A stretch of DNA of 6,118 nucleotides, from the NCBI GenBank assembly GCA_039208045.1, contig JBCCRH010000376.1, positions 1 through 6,118 on the forward strand. Reading direction: 5' to 3'. The DNA comes from JBCCRH01 sp039208045 (GTDB lineage Bacteria; Bacteroidota; Bacteroidia; Chitinophagales; Saprospiraceae). The notes beneath the pieces were generated by a model. The model searched no databases and had not been told where the DNA came from. It was given only the letters and a program-made list of their open reading frames with translations. Of the stretch, positions 5,643 through 6,118 are shown in pieces (the stretch's first letter is position 1; every line of letters starts with the position of its first letter). The position numbers and the translations under genes were made by a program.

Positions 5643-5936
5643 TTAATCTAAACTCTGCAATAAGTCTTCTACGGATACTTCCCAATCAATGCTTTCAACA
5701 ATTTCCCTTATTTCTGGATAGGTGATTTGATCGATGTTCTGTTCTTCTACAATTTTATCCAATGTCCAGCCCTTTCTGACAGTTATAATTGCAGCTTCTA
5801 TATCATTAGGTATATTGTTACCTATGTCCTTCTTGTTTTTAAGAATAATATCCTTAATCGAACTTAATGTACCTAGGTCATCAATATGCTTGATTTCGCT
5901 GATTAAGCTATGTCGAATCGCTTCTATTTCACTCAT
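5643..5936 (-). CDS. Small acidic protein of unknown function
   Basis: 97 residues, with 21 Asp/Glu against 10 Lys/Arg, no signal peptide and no membrane segment. An in-frame TAG stands immediately before the ATG, fixing the start. The N-terminal third (MSEIEAIRHSLISEIKHIDD) looks amphipathic and helical, loosely like the N-terminus of addiction-module antitoxins. The C-terminal third ends SVEDLLQSLD, an acidic amphipathic tail. I do not recognise the family. No toxin gene is adjacent: downstream on this strand lies the convergent hydrolase, and upstream only a repeat. It may be a solitary antitoxin-like protein or a plain hypothetical. That it is a gene rests on its clean acidic composition and its length in an otherwise unoccupied stretch. 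Confidence 0.6.
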   Translation of the reverse strand: MSEIEAIRHSLISEIKHIDDLGTLSSIKDIILKNKKDIGNNIPNDIEAAIITVRKGWTLDKIVEEQNIDQITYPEIREIVESIDWEVSVEDLLQSLD

Positions 5937-5960
5937 CTAAGTTATTTTACAATTAAGTTA

Positions 5961-5982
5961 GGTCTTTTTTTGCGAAAAAGCC
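5961..5982. promoter_or_regulatory. Small hairpin upstream of the acidic-protein gene
   Basis: GGtCTTTTT and AAAAAGCC can pair as an eight-bp stem with one bulged T around a short TTGCG loop. It lies 25 bp before the start codon of the small acidic protein on the minus strand and could be a leader structure. The stem is AT-rich and the role is inferred. Confidence 0.3.
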
Positions 5983-6003
5983 AAGCTCGAAATTTCTATT
6001 AAC

Positions 6004-6048
6004 TTTTACTGAAGAACGGGGAACTAGCCGGATAGACACAATCGTTAG
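6004..6048. repeat. Dispersed direct repeat, copy 2
   Basis: Same 19-mer and shared downstream blocks as the copy at 2473, in the same orientation 3531 bp away. It is followed in register by CGTTAGGC (6043-6050), which contains a GTTRRRY heptamer of the form used as integron attC core (GTTAGGC). Copy 1 has GCTAGCG at this point, so the heptamer is not conserved between copies. The partner end of an attC site is not evident. Confidence 0.8.
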
Positions 6049-6081
6049 GCAAAACAAAAACATGAAACGAGCATGATCTTA

Positions 6082-6115
6082 TTTAATCATAATATCACGC
6101 AAGGGAATGATTAAA
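6082..6115. repeat. Nine-bp inverted repeat at right edge
   Basis: TTTAATCAT (6082-6090) and ATGATTAAA (6107-6115) are exact inverted copies separated by 16 bp. The right arm includes an ATG at 6107 that would begin an MIKK frame running off the window, so it may mark the leader of a next gene. An additional ATGAT at 6073-6077 could pair with the left arm instead. Too little sequence remains to decide. Confidence 0.35.
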
Positions 6116-6118
6116 AAA

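Noticed and set aside
5957..5963. GTTAGGT as a second integron core heptamer
   Set aside because: A seven-base degenerate match in AT-rich sequence with no partner or stem; expected by chance.

Overview
The window looks like chromosomal DNA of a Bacteroidota bacterium, probably of the Saprospiria/Cytophagia/Chitinophaga type. The grounds are a secreted subtilase ending in a type IX secretion (T9SS) type A sorting domain, an OmpA-like protein with a Bacteroidota-style N-terminal module, a promoter of the TTTG / TAnnTTTG form, absence of Shine-Dalgarno sequences before most starts, and moderate AT-richness. This is inference from family content; no rRNA or other marker gene is present.

Layout. 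Bases 1-1359 (+) carry the 3' part of a T9SS-secreted S8 subtilase whose start lies outside the window; a Glu stands where the catalytic Asp is expected. Facing it is an OmpA-domain envelope protein (2468-1416, -), which is richer in GC than its neighbours. A short gene-poor stretch (2469-2677) follows, with one copy of a dispersed repeat and a strong hairpin. Next is a divergent pair: a YCII-related protein (-) and an HxlR-family regulator (+), sharing an 81-bp promoter region with two identical TTGTACAA palindromes. After a 189-bp spacer with imperfect repeats come three + strand genes: a Crp/Fnr-like regulator, a four-helix membrane protein resembling DUF5367, and a COG4099-like alpha/beta-hydrolase predicted to be a lipoprotein. 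A GC-rich REP-like palindromic element sits just before the hydrolase start. A small acidic protein of unknown function (5936-5643, -) converges on the hydrolase. The window ends with a second repeat copy and an inverted repeat at the right edge.

How the genes work together. Two genes belong to the cell envelope or secretome (subtilase, OmpA protein), and the hydrolase is probably envelope-anchored too. The HxlR/YCII pair looks like a self-contained regulator-target unit, because the two palindromes straddle the predicted hxlR promoter. Crp-like regulator and DUF5367 protein may be linked by adjacency only.

The least ordinary structural point is that the 3.5 kb from 2473 to 6022 is bracketed by two direct copies of a diverged ~45-bp repeat that share a perfect 19-mer. 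That is compatible with a cassette-like or mosaic accessory block. I see no transposase, integrase, CRISPR array, toxin-antitoxin pair or RNA gene, and I do not claim a new system.
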